This document shows positions 1 through 8,211 of a DNA stretch of 64,000 nt, one piece after another (position 1 is the first letter of the stretch; each line of letters opens with the position of its first letter). The translations under genes were made by a program, and so were the position numbers. The notes beneath the pieces were generated by a model. It was not told the origin of the DNA. It did no database searches and was given only the letters and a program-made list of their open reading frames with translations. The DNA comes from Noviherbaspirillum malthae (GTDB lineage Bacteria > Pseudomonadota > Gammaproteobacteria > Burkholderiales > Burkholderiaceae_D). The stretch covers positions 124,001 to 188,000 of the forward strand of contig NZ_JACYXF010000002.1 in NCBI RefSeq assembly GCF_015352985.1, given 5' to 3'.

Positions 1-352
1 AGCGCTGCCTCCGAACATGCAGGCTAGCGAGACGCAGCAGATCAAGTTCGCCGGATGGACCATGGATGTCACGGCGCGCCATCTCGTCAATCCCTCCGGC
101 GTCGTGGTCGCTCTTTCCGGCGCCGAATACCGCCTGCTGAAAATCTTCCTGGATCATGCGAACCGCGTGCTGAGCCGGGACCACCTTCTGAACCTGACCC
201 AGGGCCGCGACGCCGATCCCTTCGACCGCTCGATCGACTTGCAGATCAGCCGCCTGAGGCAAAAGCTCGGTGACGACGCCCGGTCGCCGCAGATCATCAA
301 GACGGTACGCAACGAGGGTTATGTGCTGGCCACGCAGGTCGCAAAGGAATGA
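1..352 (+). CDS. OmpR-family response regulator, C-terminal part (cut by window edge)
   Basis: Only the DNA-binding end is present; the reading frame is open to the window edge, so the receiver domain lies upstream. The visible part is a winged-helix effector domain of the OmpR/PhoB type, with the usual features: LSGAEYRLL near its start, the NRVLSR recognition-helix region, SIDLQISRLRQKLGDD and the closing hairpin VRNEGYVL. It should bind DNA when its missing Asp is phosphorylated. Its stop overlaps the start of the downstream histidine kinase (ATGA), so the two are translationally coupled partners. The target genes cannot be told from this window. Confidence 0.93.
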   Translation, partial: ALPPNMQASETQQIKFAGWTMDVTARHLVNPSGVVVALSGAEYRLLKIFLDHANRVLSRDHLLNLTQGRDADPFDRSIDLQISRLRQKLGDDARSPQIIKTVRNEGYVLATQVAKE

Positions 353-1734
353 GGAAGCTTCTGCAGTCGATGACGACGCGGGTGTTCCTGATGCTGTTCA
401 TCGGCGTCGTGATCAGCACCCTGCTCTCCTTCGGCCTGGCAGCCAGGGAGCGCCAGCGCATGATCGGCCAGTTCCGCGACTTTCATGCGGTGGAAAGGAT
501 TGCCCAGTTCGTGCTGTCGCTGGAGACCGTGCCGGCGCATCTGCGCGAACCGTTTTTCAACGCCGCAGCCGGAGTCGGCATGCGTGCCGAGATCGCCAGC
601 GGCGAAGAGCCTGTCAAGGAACCGCGCTCGGCACTGGCGGGCATGCTGGACCAGCGGCTGCCGGAAAACTATCGAATCGTTTCCACGCCTGCAGCCGCTG
701 AAGACTGCGGTACGGGCGGACGGGGCTTTCGCCGCAATGCGGACCAGCGTGCCAGCTGCGAAGCCATGCTGATCACCCTGCATGACGGGTCCCGGCTGCG
801 GATTTCGGTATTGCCGCCCCGGCCTCCGCCCATGGCGCCGGGGATCGACCTGCAGACCTACGCCGCGCTGCTGCTGGCAAGCATCGCCGTCGTTGCCGCC
901 GTCGTTGCGCGTACCGCGATGCGCCCGCTCAAGCAGCTGGCGGAGGCCGCTACCGAGCTCGGCAATAACATCGAACGCCCGCCCCTGCCCGAGCGCGGCG
1001 CCACCGAATTGCGGCAGGCGGCAGCGGCCTTCAATGCGATGCAGTCGAGAATCCGCAGTCATATCCGCCAGCGCGCGCACATCCTAGCGGCCATCACCCA
1101 TGATTTGCAGACGCCCCTGACGCGGCTGCGCCTGCGGCTGGAAAAGGTGGACGATATCGAACTGCGGGACAAGCTGATCAGCGATCTGTCGGCGATGCAG
1201 GGCATGGTGCGCGAAGGCCTGGATCTTGCGCGCAGCATGGACTCGGCGGAAGCGGTACAGCGTCTCGATCTTGATTCCCTGATCGACAGTGTCTGCGCCG
1301 ACGCAAGCGATGCCGGCCAGAATGTTCAGGTCAATGGCAGTATAGGTGCATCGCTGATGGCGCGCCCGATTGCCTTGCGGCGCTGCCTCACCAATCTGCT
1401 CGACAACGCGGTCAAGTATGGCCAAGAAGCACGCGTCAGCGTTGCAAGACAAGACGGCAACGCCGTCATACGCATACGTGACAAGGGCACCGGAATTCCG
1501 CAGGAAGAGTTCGAAAAGGTATTCGAACCCTTCTACCGCCTGGAAAGTTCGCGTTCGCGTCATACCGGGGGAACCGGCATCGGCTTGACGATTGCAAAGA
1601 ATATTGCGGAACAGCACGGCGGCAGCATCGCGCTGCGCAATCATGAAGAAGGCGGTCTCGAAGTCACGCTGAAGCTTCCGCTTGGTCTCTCCGGTTCCGT
1701 CACTGCTTCAAGTACTGCCTCTACTCAAGGCTAA
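349..1734 (+). CDS. Sensor histidine kinase, partner of the upstream regulator
   Basis: This is a 461-residue membrane kinase. A first membrane segment lies at about residues 10-31, a periplasmic sensor region at 32-165 and a second segment at about 170-190, followed by HAMP and a HisKA domain with the phosphoacceptor His251 in THDLQTP. The ATPase domain has the N box (NLLDNAVKYG), G1 box (DKGTGIP) and G2 box (GTGIGLTI). All catalytic motifs are intact. The periplasmic region has two cysteines (about 120 and 137) that could form a disulfide. It starts inside the stop of the response regulator. The signal it senses is unknown; the EnvZ-like layout fits many stimuli. Confidence 0.93.
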   Translation: MRKLLQSMTTRVFLMLFIGVVISTLLSFGLAARERQRMIGQFRDFHAVERIAQFVLSLETVPAHLREPFFNAAAGVGMRAEIASGEEPVKEPRSALAGMLDQRLPENYRIVSTPAAAEDCGTGGRGFRRNADQRASCEAMLITLHDGSRLRISVLPPRPPPMAPGIDLQTYAALLLASIAVVAAVVARTAMRPLKQLAEAATELGNNIERPPLPERGATELRQAAAAFNAMQSRIRSHIRQRAHILAAITHDLQTPLTRLRLRLEKVDDIELRDKLISDLSAMQGMVREGLDLARSMDSAEAVQRLDLDSLIDSVCADASDAGQNVQVNGSIGASLMARPIALRRCLTNLLDNAVKYGQEARVSVARQDGNAVIRIRDKGTGIPQEEFEKVFEPFYRLESSRSRHTGGTGIGLTIAKNIAEQHGGSIALRNHEEGGLEVTLKLPLGLSGSVTASSTASTQG

Positions 1735-2035
1735 GCAGCGGCTTGAGCGCTTGGGGCGCGACTTGAACCCGGCACCGGGGTGCCTAGCGCCCCCTGCATA
1801 GGCATACGCCCCTCGTAAAGGCTTCAAGCCGCTTGCTATGGTCATGGAACGGGGTGGGTATCGTCTGTCGGAACGCCGTAACGTCCGCAGGAAGGCACAG
1901 CGGCAAGGAATGTACGCGTCGTGCAAAAAGCGGATTACGTGAGGCAACGGGCGGCAGAACGTTCCGGCACGGTTGCAGCCTCACGCAAACAGGAATGACT
2001 GGCCGGCTGGTACCCGCCACGGCTAACCGCAGTCA
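1735..2035. other. Intergenic stretch without a recognised gene
   Basis: About 300 bases lie between the histidine kinase and the converging unknown gene. A short hairpin (GGCAC CGGG GTGCC, near 1770) follows the kinase but has no T-run. The reverse strand around 1758-1775 looks faintly like a tRNA T arm, but the stem does not pair. I see no convincing ORF. Confidence 0.4.
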
Positions 2036-2893
2036 TTAATGCAGATTCGCCGGGCTGCTGAGCGGGCAAGCCGCGTCCTTGCCCCATAAGCCCGAACATA
2101 TCCTTGCGCGGCAGAACTGGCCCTCGATAAAACCGAGTGCGCCGCAGCGCTTCACCAGTGATTCCGTCGTATCTACCTGCGTGCGGATGACGACATCGGA
2201 CTTTGCCGTTCGACTGCCGAGACTTGCATGCAGCTCGGGCGAGCTTGCTTCCGTGGCTGTGATGGCTTGCGCAGGTTTTTCAACGGCACTGACGTTGCCC
2301 GGTTTGGACGTCTTGTTCTGCACCCGCGAAAGAAGCGCTGCAATCAGATCCACATCGGCATCATTGCGTTTGCTCTTGTCGGGGGCGATAGTTTTTCCCT
2401 TTGCAAGCATTCGCTTCGCGGGCTGCTCCGGCTGTCGGCCAGCCTTCGAGTTACGTTCGCGGCTGCCTGCCACTGCACGAGTATTTGTTCCTTTCAGCGC
2501 TGTTTTTCGTGTTGCCTGCTTCTGCGCTTCATACTGCGGCTTGCGCGCTGCAGGGCCGGAGGGACGCTCCTCAGCCGCCTTGCGGACGTCAGGCGGCTGC
2601 ACTGCACTTGCCGCAAGAGGCTGCTCGATGATTGGCGCTCGTCGTACGTCCGGACCAGCCGCTTCCGGCGATAGGTGGCTTGCAGCCATCGCTGCGAAAG
2701 CATCGGGAATGACCTGCTGCTTTTCCGTACCCTCAATCGCCTCCGGCAGCTCATCGCTTGCAATCCTGTCCGCCGCCTGGCGGCTCATCGCTTCGGGACG
2801 GACACGGATGTCATCAGTGTAGCGGCCAAGCAACAGTCCCATTGCCACGATCAGACACGCTCCTGCCAAAAGTATGAGTCCGCCGCGCAGCAT
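2036..2893 (-). CDS. Unknown membrane-anchored protein, Lys/Ala/Pro-rich, Cys-containing C-terminus
   Basis: I do not recognise this gene. The 285-residue product starts with one hydrophobic segment (residues 4-23, LILLAGACLIVAMGLLLG). A long low-complexity stretch follows, rich in Ala, Lys, Arg and Pro (about 25-240). The compact C-terminal end has three cysteines in the pattern KRCGALGFIEGQFCRARIC plus a fourth Cys near AACPL. This suggests an inner-membrane protein with a periplasmic or cytoplasmic linker and a small disulfide or metal-binding tip. In the same frame, coding-like sequence continues upstream of the ATG (VLDALEPPPGKQR) until a TAG at about 2954, with no start codon. The native N-terminus may therefore have been lost or frameshifted. 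It diverges from a broken DotU-like gene. Confidence 0.55.
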   Translation of the reverse strand: MLRGGLILLAGACLIVAMGLLLGRYTDDIRVRPEAMSRQAADRIASDELPEAIEGTEKQQVIPDAFAAMAASHLSPEAAGPDVRRAPIIEQPLAASAVQPPDVRKAAEERPSGPAARKPQYEAQKQATRKTALKGTNTRAVAGSRERNSKAGRQPEQPAKRMLAKGKTIAPDKSKRNDADVDLIAALLSRVQNKTSKPGNVSAVEKPAQAITATEASSPELHASLGSRTAKSDVVIRTQVDTTESLVKRCGALGFIEGQFCRARICSGLWGKDAACPLSSPANLH

Positions 2894-2932
2894 GCGCTGC
2901 TTGCCGGGCGGCGGCTCCAGTGCATCGAGTAC

Positions 2933-3697
2933 GTGAAAGACGGCGCTGGTTCCCTATACGGAAACACCATCATCGAATATGCCGACACGTACAGCTCGCC
3001 GCGTGCGCTGGTCGATTTGCTGCATGACGGCTTCTATCTGCTTCTGCTGCTGAAAAGCCGTTACTTTCCTGGAGATGCCGCGACGTTTTCCGGCGATGTA
3101 ATGCAGTTGCTCGATCGCTTCGAACTAGAGGCACGGGAAATGGATGTCTCCGCCGAGGATGTCTATGCGGCCAAATATGCGTTCTGTGCCGCGATCGATG
3201 AAGCCGTACTCGGAGCCGACATGGCGATCCGCGAGGAATGGGAACGTTCCCTCTGCAGTTGAAGCTCTTCGGCGATCAGCTCGCCGGCGAGCAGTTCTTC
3301 ACGGAGCTGGACGAAGTCCGCCGGCGCGGCGCTTCCAGCGTGCAGGCGCTCGAAGTGTTCTACATGTGCCTGCTGACCGGCTATCAGGGAAAATGCGCTG
3401 GAAAGCAAGGAAAAACTTGATTACCTGATCGCCACGCTGGACAAGGAAATCGCCCATCTGAAGGGCAATCGTGCGGCATTTGCGCCATTCTGGAGAGCGC
3501 CGGACAGCGTAGCGCATCTGATCAGGGCGGAAATGCCGATGTGGATCATCGCTGCGGGTTTCGCCTGCCTGGGCATGGTTGGATTCGCGAGCCTGAACTG
3601 GGCATTGGCTTCAGAGGTGAACGGCGTGTTAAGCCAATACTACGACCTCGTCAAGCTGGCGCCGAAGCTGGCACACATCGTCATCAGCCTGCCCTGA
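2933..3697 (+). pseudogene. DotU/TssL/IcmH-family secretion protein, broken by two frameshifts
   Basis: Three consecutive reading frames together spell a DotU-family (type IV/VI secretion, TssL) protein. The first part has SSPRALVDLLHDGF and the family signature KYAFCAAIDEAVL. The second has QLKLFGDQLAGEQFF and LEVFYMCLLTGYQGK. The third has KEKLDYLIATLDKEI and ends in a membrane segment (MWIIAAGFACLGMVGFASL) before TGA. The first shift is at about 3248-3253, where one C in a C-run would restore the frame. The second is at about 3391-3397, where two bases are missing; the net loss is three bases. No good start codon is seen: GTG at 2933 is the first in-frame candidate, and an ATG start was probably lost. 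No other type VI genes lie nearby. Homopolymer sequencing error is the alternative. Confidence 0.75.
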
Positions 3698-3906
3698 CGC
3701 GCCTTTCAACATGGCAGCGCTCGACGTTGAAGGCAGCGCAGGTCTACACTAATGGAATGCCACTGTAACCGGCGGAACGCAGGCCGCTAGATGGCATCAC
3801 CAGCCTCTCTTTTGATAAATGCGTGCAACCGGCAAAAGCAAGCTGTAGAACTTACGTCATCCCGCAGGACGGCATGAGCGCCATTGCGAAGCGTGCAAAT
3901 TGCGCG

Positions 3907-4596
3907 CTACTGCAGCTTGCCTGCTTTCCTTAACCGGAAAGTCAGTCCTTCGGCGATATCCTTGAACTCGTACTTGTTGGCAAAGTCGATGGCAGTCATG
4001 CCGGCATCATTCTTGAGGGTGGCATCGGCGCCCTCGTCGAGCAGCAGCTTGACGGTAAGAATATGGCCGGCACGTGCTGCCATCATGATGGGCGTAGTCT
4101 TGTTCGGAGATTCCGCATCGATATAGGCCGACTTGTCGAGCAGAAGCTTGACGATGTCATTGTTGCCGACGAATGCCGCGTAGTGCAGCGGCGTCCAGCC
4201 GGTCTTGTTGATTTCGGCGCCCTGCTCGATCAGGGCCTCGACCGCAGGCAGATTCCCCTTGTAGGCGGCCATCATCAGCGCATTGTCGCCATTGAAGGCC
4301 TTGACCTCCAGGTCGATCTGCTTCGATTTCAGCAAGGTCTCGAAGACCTTCATCGAATCGGCGCGCAGCGCCATGATCAATCCCGTCTCGCCGCGTTCGG
4401 GTTCGATCAGGTTGGGGTCCAGTCCCCTCGCAAGCAGGGAGGCCACGGCTTTCGCATCGTCTATCTTGACTGCGCGAAAAAAATCATCATAGGCGCCCGC
4501 TCTTGCCTGGCTGGAGGCAGCAGCCAGGCCTAGCGCAACCGCACCCATTGCAGCAACCATGCTGCGACGAAGGTTGGAAATGCCGACCGTATTCAT
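3907..4596 (-). CDS. Secreted/periplasmic ankyrin-repeat protein
   Basis: The 229-residue protein has a signal peptide (about residues 8-34, ending near SQARA) followed by four to five ankyrin repeats. Repeat hallmarks include GLIMALRADS, NALMMAAYKGN, GWTPLHYAAFVGN and TPIMMAARAGH. It is probably a periplasmic protein-protein interaction module; the partner is unknown. I chose the ATG at 4596 because GGGAAG lies eight bases upstream; the longer frame begins at 4623. It lies 26 bp behind tatD and is the last gene of the mltG-tmk-holB series, an arrangement I recall from related Burkholderiales. Confidence 0.85.
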   Translation of the reverse strand: MNTVGISNLRRSMVAAMGAVALGLAAASSQARAGAYDDFFRAVKIDDAKAVASLLARGLDPNLIEPERGETGLIMALRADSMKVFETLLKSKQIDLEVKAFNGDNALMMAAYKGNLPAVEALIEQGAEINKTGWTPLHYAAFVGNNDIVKLLLDKSAYIDAESPNKTTPIMMAARAGHILTVKLLLDEGADATLKNDAGMTAIDFANKYEFKDIAEGLTFRLRKAGKLQ

Positions 4597-4622
4597 CGTT
4601 GTTCTTCCCGGGGTCCGAAACA

Positions 4623-5402
4623 TCAGCGTGCAATCTTGAAGAGCTTGAAAAAGTTGTCCGTCGTCTGCTGGGCAACGCGTTCAAGAGGTTCGCCTTTCAA
4701 ACGCGCAAGAAATTCGGCGACATGGCAGACAAAACCGGGTTCATTCATCTTTCCGCGATGCGGCACCGGCGCGAGATACGGAGAGTCGGTCTCGATAAGC
4801 ATGCGTTCCAAGGGTACCTCCATGGCAACGGCTTGCAAATCCTTCGCACTCTTGAAGGTGACAATCCCTGAAAACGAGATGTAGAACCCCATCTCCATCG
4901 CTGCCCGGGCGACATCAAGCGATTCGGTAAAGCAGTGCATGACACCTCCTGCCCCGCCGGCATCGGTACCGGCGCCCTCTTCGCGCATGATGCGTATCGT
5001 ATCCTCGGCCGCCGCGCGGGTATGGATGATCAGGGGTTTGCCGGTGGCGCGCGATGCGCGAATATGGGTGCGGAAGCGCTCGCGCTGCCATTCGAGATCG
5101 CCCTGCAGTCGGTAGTAGTCGAGCCCGGTTTCGCCGATGGCGACAATCTTCGGATGCTCGGAAAGCCGCACGAGTTCCTCGACGCCGGGCTCGGGAGTCT
5201 CTTCATAGTCCGGGTGCACGCCGACGGAGGCAAACACGTTCGAATGACGCTCTGCAAGTTGCAGGACCTGCGGAAAGTCGGGAAGATCGACCGACACGCA
5301 CAGGGCGTGCGTTACCTGATTCTCCGCCATCTTGCCGAAGATGTCGGGCAAGCGGGCGGCGAGTTCCGGGAAGTTGATATGGCAATGGGAATCGATATAC
5401 AT
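4623..5402 (-). CDS. TatD-family metal-dependent hydrolase (YcfH-like DNase)
   Basis: The 259-residue TIM-barrel amidohydrolase carries the TatD metal ligands: SHCH at residues 5-8, the Glu in GETGLDYYR (about 92), the His in LIIHTRAA and the His in VMHCFTE, and the Asp in ETDSPYLAP. Family members are Mg-dependent 3'-5' DNases or D-aminoacyl-tRNA deacylase-like enzymes, so the substrate is not settled. Length is normal for YcfH. It lies downstream of holB as in many proteobacteria, but here a GNAT gene intervenes, with a 123-bp gap between the two. Confidence 0.93.
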   Translation of the reverse strand: MYIDSHCHINFPELAARLPDIFGKMAENQVTHALCVSVDLPDFPQVLQLAERHSNVFASVGVHPDYEETPEPGVEELVRLSEHPKIVAIGETGLDYYRLQGDLEWQRERFRTHIRASRATGKPLIIHTRAAAEDTIRIMREEGAGTDAGGAGGVMHCFTESLDVARAAMEMGFYISFSGIVTFKSAKDLQAVAMEVPLERMLIETDSPYLAPVPHRGKMNEPGFVCHVAEFLARLKGEPLERVAQQTTDNFFKLFKIAR

Positions 5403-5525
5403 GACGCATATTTTACGCTGTCATGCGCTGATGCACGCGGACGCGACGACCGGCCCCACCTGCGCTTCAGCAACCCGCCGTCAATGATGAATTGATTGCC
5501 CAGCGGCACTCAACCAACGCAAGGC

Positions 5526-6041
5526 TCAGGCAATACGCTTGCCCATGATGATCAGATCACGCTCAATGCCGTCCAGAGTGGCGACCCGCGGCATGTCGGC
5601 CCAGCGCTCGAAACCGAATGCTTCGAACAACTTCAGGCTCGGGAGGTTGTGGCCGAAAATGAATCCGAGAAGCGTGTGCACGCCGATTGACGGCGCATGC
5701 TGGATGGCCTGTTCCAAGAAATAACGGCCAAGCCCCTTTCCGCGCGCATCTTCATGGATGTAGATCGACAATTCCGCCGTACCCGAATAGGCGGGACGGC
5801 CATAGAAATTCGAGTAGGACATCCAGCCGAGTATTGCGCCGTCCTGCTCGACCACCCATAGCGGACGGCGATCAGGCGTATGGTCGGCGAACCATTGATG
5901 ACGCGATTCCACGCTGACCGGTTCGGTATCGGCGGTAACTTCACGCGAAGCCACTGTGCTGTTGTAGATCTCCACGATGGCAGGCAGATCGTCGAAGCGG
6001 GCAAGCCGGTGCGTATAGGTAGATTGAGACGTTAGAGACAT
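5526..6041 (-). CDS. GNAT N-acetyltransferase, phosphinothricin-acetyltransferase-like
   Basis: The 171-residue protein is a single GNAT domain of the Pat/Bar type. It has the N-terminal LARFDDLPAIVEIYNSTV, the central ELSIYIHEDARGKGLGR acetyl-CoA pyrophosphate loop (R/Q-x-x-G-x-G/A class) and C-terminal HTLLGFIFGHNLPSLKLFEAFGF. These enzymes acetylate small amines such as phosphinothricin or methionine sulfone; the native substrate is often a toxic amino-acid analogue. The start is placed at 6041 (MSLTSQ) because the longer frame runs into the PilZ gene and has no family likeness there. It is inserted between the PilZ and TatD genes. Confidence 0.85.
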   Translation of the reverse strand: MSLTSQSTYTHRLARFDDLPAIVEIYNSTVASREVTADTEPVSVESRHQWFADHTPDRRPLWVVEQDGAILGWMSYSNFYGRPAYSGTAELSIYIHEDARGKGLGRYFLEQAIQHAPSIGVHTLLGFIFGHNLPSLKLFEAFGFERWADMPRVATLDGIERDLIIMGKRIA

Positions 6042-6066
6042 GAAACGAAAAATATTGTTGGTTTTG

Positions 6067-6474
6067 CTATAGGGTGTGCGTGGCGCGGGAAGACCGCAAT
6101 GCGGCGCCGAGCAGTTCTTCGATACGCGCCTTGACGCGCTGCCCGCTTTCATCGGCAGAGAAATGCACGCCGATGCCCTGAGCCTTGTTGTTGGCCGCGC
6201 CGGCAGGCGTAATCCATGCCACCTTGCCGGCGATCGGATACTTGGTCGGATCGTCCATCAGGGTGAGAATCAGATAGATTTCGTCGCCGATGCGATACGG
6301 CTTCGAAGTCGGAACGAAGATGCCGCCGTTATTCAGAAACGGCATGTAGGCGGCATACAGCGCAGCCTTTTCCTTGATCGGCAATGAAAGCACCGAAGGG
6401 CGGGCTACCGCCGCCGAATTTGCCGTATTGCTTGCCGCAGTGCTTGCTTGAGTAGTCGCAGGAGTATCAGCCAT
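6067..6474 (-). CDS. PilZ-domain protein next to holB
   Basis: The 135-residue protein has a short Ala/Thr-rich N-terminus and then a PilZ fold (about residues 30-125). Recognisable parts are NNGGIFVPTSKPYRIGDEIYLILTL, KVAWITPAG and QGIGVHFS. This is the degenerate PilZ type found beside holB, as in pseudomonal PilZ itself. These often lack the RxxxR and D/NxSxxG residues that bind cyclic di-GMP, and I do not see a clear RxxxR here. The likely role is in type IV pilus assembly through protein contacts. It is 35 bp behind holB and probably in the same transcript. Confidence 0.88.
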   Translation of the reverse strand: MADTPATTQASTAASNTANSAAVARPSVLSLPIKEKAALYAAYMPFLNNGGIFVPTSKPYRIGDEIYLILTLMDDPTKYPIAGKVAWITPAGAANNKAQGIGVHFSADESGQRVKARIEELLGAALRSSRATHTL

Positions 6475-6509
6475 GGCGAACCGTCATCTGGATCATCAGG
6501 AATGGAAAA

Positions 6510-7553
6510 TCATCGACTGTCAGTGAAAAGTGACGCATAGTCGAGCAGCATGTCTTCAATGAACAACTTGGCCGAAAGCGGATGGTCGGCTACGGCACGC
6601 CGTTCCTTCACCGACTTCAGCACCCGCAGCAGATCGTCCATCCTGACGCGCTCTGCCAGCGCCCCGATTTCTCTCCGGTAACGGGGATAATACCGGATTC
6701 TTTCGGCAAGCTTTAATGAAAACATGTCGTAGAGCCAGCGCTGCATCCAAGCGACGAGTTCGTTGAGCGGCATCTTCTGCATCCGGTCGGCGGTTTTCAG
6801 AGCCGTTTCCACGCCGGGATGCGCCAGGGTACGCAGAAATTCGTCCATCACCTCGCGCACCTCGCTCTGCGCCAGCGCGTAGGCGGCAAGCGGCGCACCG
6901 CCCTGTTCGGCCAGCCAGACATCGGCATCGTCCACGCCCTGTTCCTTCAGCCAGGCAAGCGCCTGTTCCGGAGCCGGCATCGCGAGCGCGAATTTCCGGC
7001 AGCGCGACAAAATGGTGGGCAGCAGCCGTTCGATGTTGTTCGACACCAGCAGGAACATGGTAGCCGGTGGCGGCTCCTCCAGGGTTTTCAGGAGTGCATT
7101 CGCCGCGGCCGTGTTCAATGCTTCTGCGGGATAAAGCAGGATGACGCGCATGCCCTGGCGGTGCGTGGAGATATTCATGAAATCGGCCAGCGCACGGATC
7201 TGGTCGATCTTGATTTCCTTGGACGGGGCCTTGGTGCTCTTCGACTTCTTGGTTTCGGCGGGCTCGCCCTCCTCGCCTTCGCCGGCCTCGCTTTCATCGA
7301 GCAATTCCGGGCGTACGCGGCGGTAGTCGGGATGGCTGTACTGGGAAAACCAGCCGCAGGAATCGCAGCGGCCGCAGGGATGCCCGCCTGCCACGGGCGA
7401 CTGACAAAGAAGCGACTGCGCGAAACGTTCGGCAAAGAAGGTTTTGCCTATGCCTTCGGCGCCGTGAAACAGAATGGCATGCGGCAAACGCTCACGCAGC
7501 TGCTGCAGTTGCTGCCATGCGCTTTCCTGCCAGGGAAACATTGGTGGAGTCAT
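6510..7553 (-). CDS. holB: DNA polymerase III subunit delta'
   Basis: This is the 347-residue clamp-loader subunit. The Walker A-like loop is GAEGIGKTFFAERF (about residues 31-44). The zinc module has cysteines in CQSP...HPCGRCDSCGW (about 50-70). The sensor region SNNIERLLPTILSRCRKF is present. A Lys/Glu-rich linker (about 85-110, EGEEGEPAETKKSKSTK) lengthens the zinc-module side compared with E. coli. It works with HolA and DnaX to load the beta clamp. It follows tmk by 19 bp. Confidence 0.95.
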   Translation of the reverse strand: MTPPMFPWQESAWQQLQQLRERLPHAILFHGAEGIGKTFFAERFAQSLLCQSPVAGGHPCGRCDSCGWFSQYSHPDYRRVRPELLDESEAGEGEEGEPAETKKSKSTKAPSKEIKIDQIRALADFMNISTHRQGMRVILLYPAEALNTAAANALLKTLEEPPPATMFLLVSNNIERLLPTILSRCRKFALAMPAPEQALAWLKEQGVDDADVWLAEQGGAPLAAYALAQSEVREVMDEFLRTLAHPGVETALKTADRMQKMPLNELVAWMQRWLYDMFSLKLAERIRYYPRYRREIGALAERVRMDDLLRVLKSVKERRAVADHPLSAKLFIEDMLLDYASLFTDSR

Positions 7554-7572
7554 ATGCGGCGTTGCCTCCGTC

Positions 7573-8181
7573 TCACAGCTTGCCGGCGATTTCGCGCAGC
7601 TCGTCGCGAATGGCCTCGATCGGACGCGTGGAATCGATCACTCGGAAACGCTGCGGAAACTGGCTGACGCGGCGCAGATAGCCCTCGCGGGTGGCCGCAA
7701 AAAACTCCGCTTTTTCCTGCTCGAACTTGTCGAGTTCGCGGCTGGCGTCGAGCCGGGCGCGCGCCACGTCGAGCGGCACATCGAACAGCAGCGTCAAATC
7801 GGGCTGCAGACGCGGATGCACCCACTGTTCGAGCGCCACGAGCTTATCCTCCGCCAGCTTGCGGCCGCCACCCTGGTAGGCGAAGCTGGCGTCGGTAAAG
7901 CGGTCGGAGATGACCCAGTCGCCGCGCTCGAGTGCGGGTTCGATCACTTGCGCGAGATGCTCGCGGCGGGCGGCGAACATGAGCAGCGCCTCCGTCTCGA
8001 GGTGCATTTTTTCATGCAGCAGCAGCTCGCGCAGTTTTTCTCCCAAGGGCGTGCCGCCCGGCTCCCGGGTGACCACCACGCGCCGGCCGCGCTCCTTCAG
8101 CAGCTCGGCGAAAAAGGCAAGATGAGTCGACTTGCCGGCGCCGTCGATGCCTTCGAAAGTAATCAGTTTGCCAAGTGTCAT
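7573..8181 (-). CDS. tmk: Thymidylate kinase
   Basis: This 202-residue enzyme phosphorylates dTMP to dTDP. The P-loop is [12 protein letters not shown] (residues 9-20), the DR motif is [16 protein letters not shown], and [18 protein letters not shown] provides the dTMP-binding region. Length and motifs are standard. It lies 30 bp downstream of mltG and 19 bp upstream of holB, the common mltG-tmk-holB order. Confidence 0.97.
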   Translation of the reverse strand: MTLGKLITFEGIDGAGKSTHLAFFAELLKERGRRVVVTREPGGTPLGEKLRELLLHEKMHLETEALLMFAARREHLAQVIEPALERGDWVISDRFTDASFAYQGGGRKLAEDKLVALEQWVHPRLQPDLTLLFDVPLDVARARLDASRELDKFEQEKAEFFAATREGYLRRVSQFPQRFRVIDSTRPIEAIRDELREIAGKL

Positions 8182-8211
8182 GGTGCAGCAGTCAAATATG
8201 TCTACTCGGCA

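Noticed and set aside
1741-1810. tRNA-like T arm on the minus strand
   Set aside because: GGGTTCAAGTC looks like a T loop, but the 5-bp T stem does not pair and no acceptor or anticodon arm is found.
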